The notes below the pieces were generated by a model. The model saw nothing but the letters and a program-made list of their open reading frames with translations, searched no databases and was not told the origin of the DNA. A stretch of 64,000 bases of DNA from Devosia sp. 67-54 (GTDB lineage Bacteria; Pseudomonadota; Alphaproteobacteria; Rhizobiales; Devosiaceae), in assembly GCF_001899075.1 (NCBI RefSeq), contig NZ_MKVA01000009.1:248001-312000 (forward strand), written 5' to 3'. Below are positions 63,298 to 64,000 of this stretch, one piece after another. Positions within the stretch are counted from its first letter, which is position 1. Every line of letters begins with the position of its first letter. Position numbers and translations under genes: made by a program.

Positions 63298-64000
63298 TTG
63301 CATCGCTGCCGGTGGCGCATTCCGTCCACCGAGGTCGAACTGTCGACGCACCTGACCATCGCCTACACCGGCCCCAGCACCACCAGCGGCTCCACCGCGC
63401 CGGGTGGTGGCGTGGCCACGTCGGCGTCGGGCTCAGCGCAGGACGCCAACCCCCTCGGCTTCCTGGCGGCGCTGGTCGATCAATTGCTCACCGGCTCGGC
63501 CGCCCAGGCAACGACCACCAGCGCGACCAGCGGTAACACCATCGGCGCGCCATCCACGTCCAATCTCCTCGACGTCCAGGCCCGCAAGGCCACCGGCGCA
63601 CCCGGGCCCAACGTGCTGCTCGCCCAGCTCGCCGCCGAACTCAAGACGCTCCAGCAGCAGGTGGCGAATGGCGGCCGGCCGGACCCGCAAGTGCTGCAAA
63701 AGCTCGGCGACACCGCAGATGCGCTGGCGGCGCTGATCGGCACGCCGTCACCGACCGCGACAGCCACCTCTCCCGCGGCGACCTTCGACCCACTCGCGGC
63801 CCTCAAGGGCGGAAAATCCAACGCCCCCAGCACCGACGGCCCGCAGGCCGATGCTAAGCCGGCTACGGCCCCGTCCGACCAGATCGCGCAACTTCTCGCC
63901 AGCCTCGGCATCCAGCTGCCTATCGCTCCGACGACCACCGCCGACACCGATACCGCCTCGTCCGCCAGCGCGGCCACGGCCCCGCCGCTGCCGGCGATTG
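63298..64000 (+). CDS. probable flagellar hook-length control protein, N-terminal part (cut by window end)
   Basis: An open frame with no stop runs from about 63298 to the end (at least 234 aa). It is rich in Ala, Thr, Pro and Ser, with short hydrophobic-amphipathic helices [36 protein letters not shown] and [15 protein letters not shown]. This composition and helix pattern resemble the N-terminal half of FliK. No ATG exists; TTG 63298 is a tentative start without a clear Shine-Dalgarno. The diagnostic C-terminal domain lies outside the window, so the name is provisional. Confidence 0.45.
   Translation, partial: MHRCRWRIPSTEVELSTHLTIAYTGPSTTSGSTAPGGGVATSASGSAQDANPLGFLAALVDQLLTGSAAQATTTSATSGNTIGAPSTSNLLDVQARKATGAPGPNVLLAQLAAELKTLQQQVANGGRPDPQVLQKLGDTADALAALIGTPSPTATATSPAATFDPLAALKGGKSNAPSTDGPQADAKPATAPSDQIAQLLASLGIQLPIAPTTTADTDTASSASAATAPPLPAI

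Noticed and set aside
1-64000. CRISPR array or intact transposase gene
   Set aside because: No regularly spaced repeats and no intact transposase family were seen on either strand.

Overview
The window is high-GC DNA with tightly packed genes, many ATGA or GTGA start/stop overlaps, and alphaproteobacterial families: an elongator tRNA-Met of the alphaproteobacterial type, DUF4130-UdgX, mnmA, and IclR, Gfo/Idh and peptide-ABC cassettes. It fits the Hyphomicrobiales, perhaps a Devosia-like genome. This placement is an inference from gene content and was not searched. Roughly the first 46 kb is transport and catabolism, 46-56 kb is an accessory zone rich in broken genes next to a tRNA with an integrase, and 56-64 kb is ordinary chromosome.

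Region 1 (57-10811, + strand) is one coupled operon behind a good sigma70-type promoter and an inverted repeat. It encodes a complete peptide/nickel-type ABC importer, a cytoplasmic BisC-type molybdenum reductase, a two-cysteine Asp/Glu racemase or maleate-isomerase family enzyme, a glyoxalase-like protein and an aldehyde dehydrogenase. It reads as an uptake and breakdown pathway for an unknown compound. Region 2 (11336-16635, - strand) is the decayed remains of another peptide-type operon: ornithine cyclodeaminase, formamidase, two ABC ATPases (one frameshifted), a permease C-terminus fused by deletion to an aminotransferase N-terminus, and an Lrp regulator. A VapBC-like pair and a broken methyltransferase follow.

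Region 3 (18715-29863, + strand) holds a Gfo/Idh oxidoreductase, an RraA-like protein with an apparent CTG start, a 667-aa solute-binding protein, a sialidase-like beta-propeller protein, two permeases, two ATPases, an IclR regulator and a DapA-family lyase. Region 4 (31109-45853) holds a carbohydrate ABC importer without its ATPase, three more Gfo/Idh enzymes, an enolase-superfamily protein, a second IclR regulator, a second propeller-like protein, DhaK/DhaL-type kinase subunits, a second DapA-family lyase and an extended SDR. A shared operator-like motif lies in front of the genes at 39027, 40517, 44507 and 44873, so they probably form one regulon under the IclR at 39434.

Region 5 (45909-56051) is accessory: a TIR gene followed by an HNH nuclease gene (both broken), orphan genes, a frameshifted HAF-repeat autotransporter, a DUF3102-like protein, and a 604-aa tyrosine recombinase beside tRNA-Met(CAT), the likely integration site. 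Region 6 (56115-64000) carries DUF4130-UdgX, a VWA-domain protein coupled to an ECF-type sigma factor, small membrane proteins, mnmA and the start of what may be a flagellar hook-length control gene.
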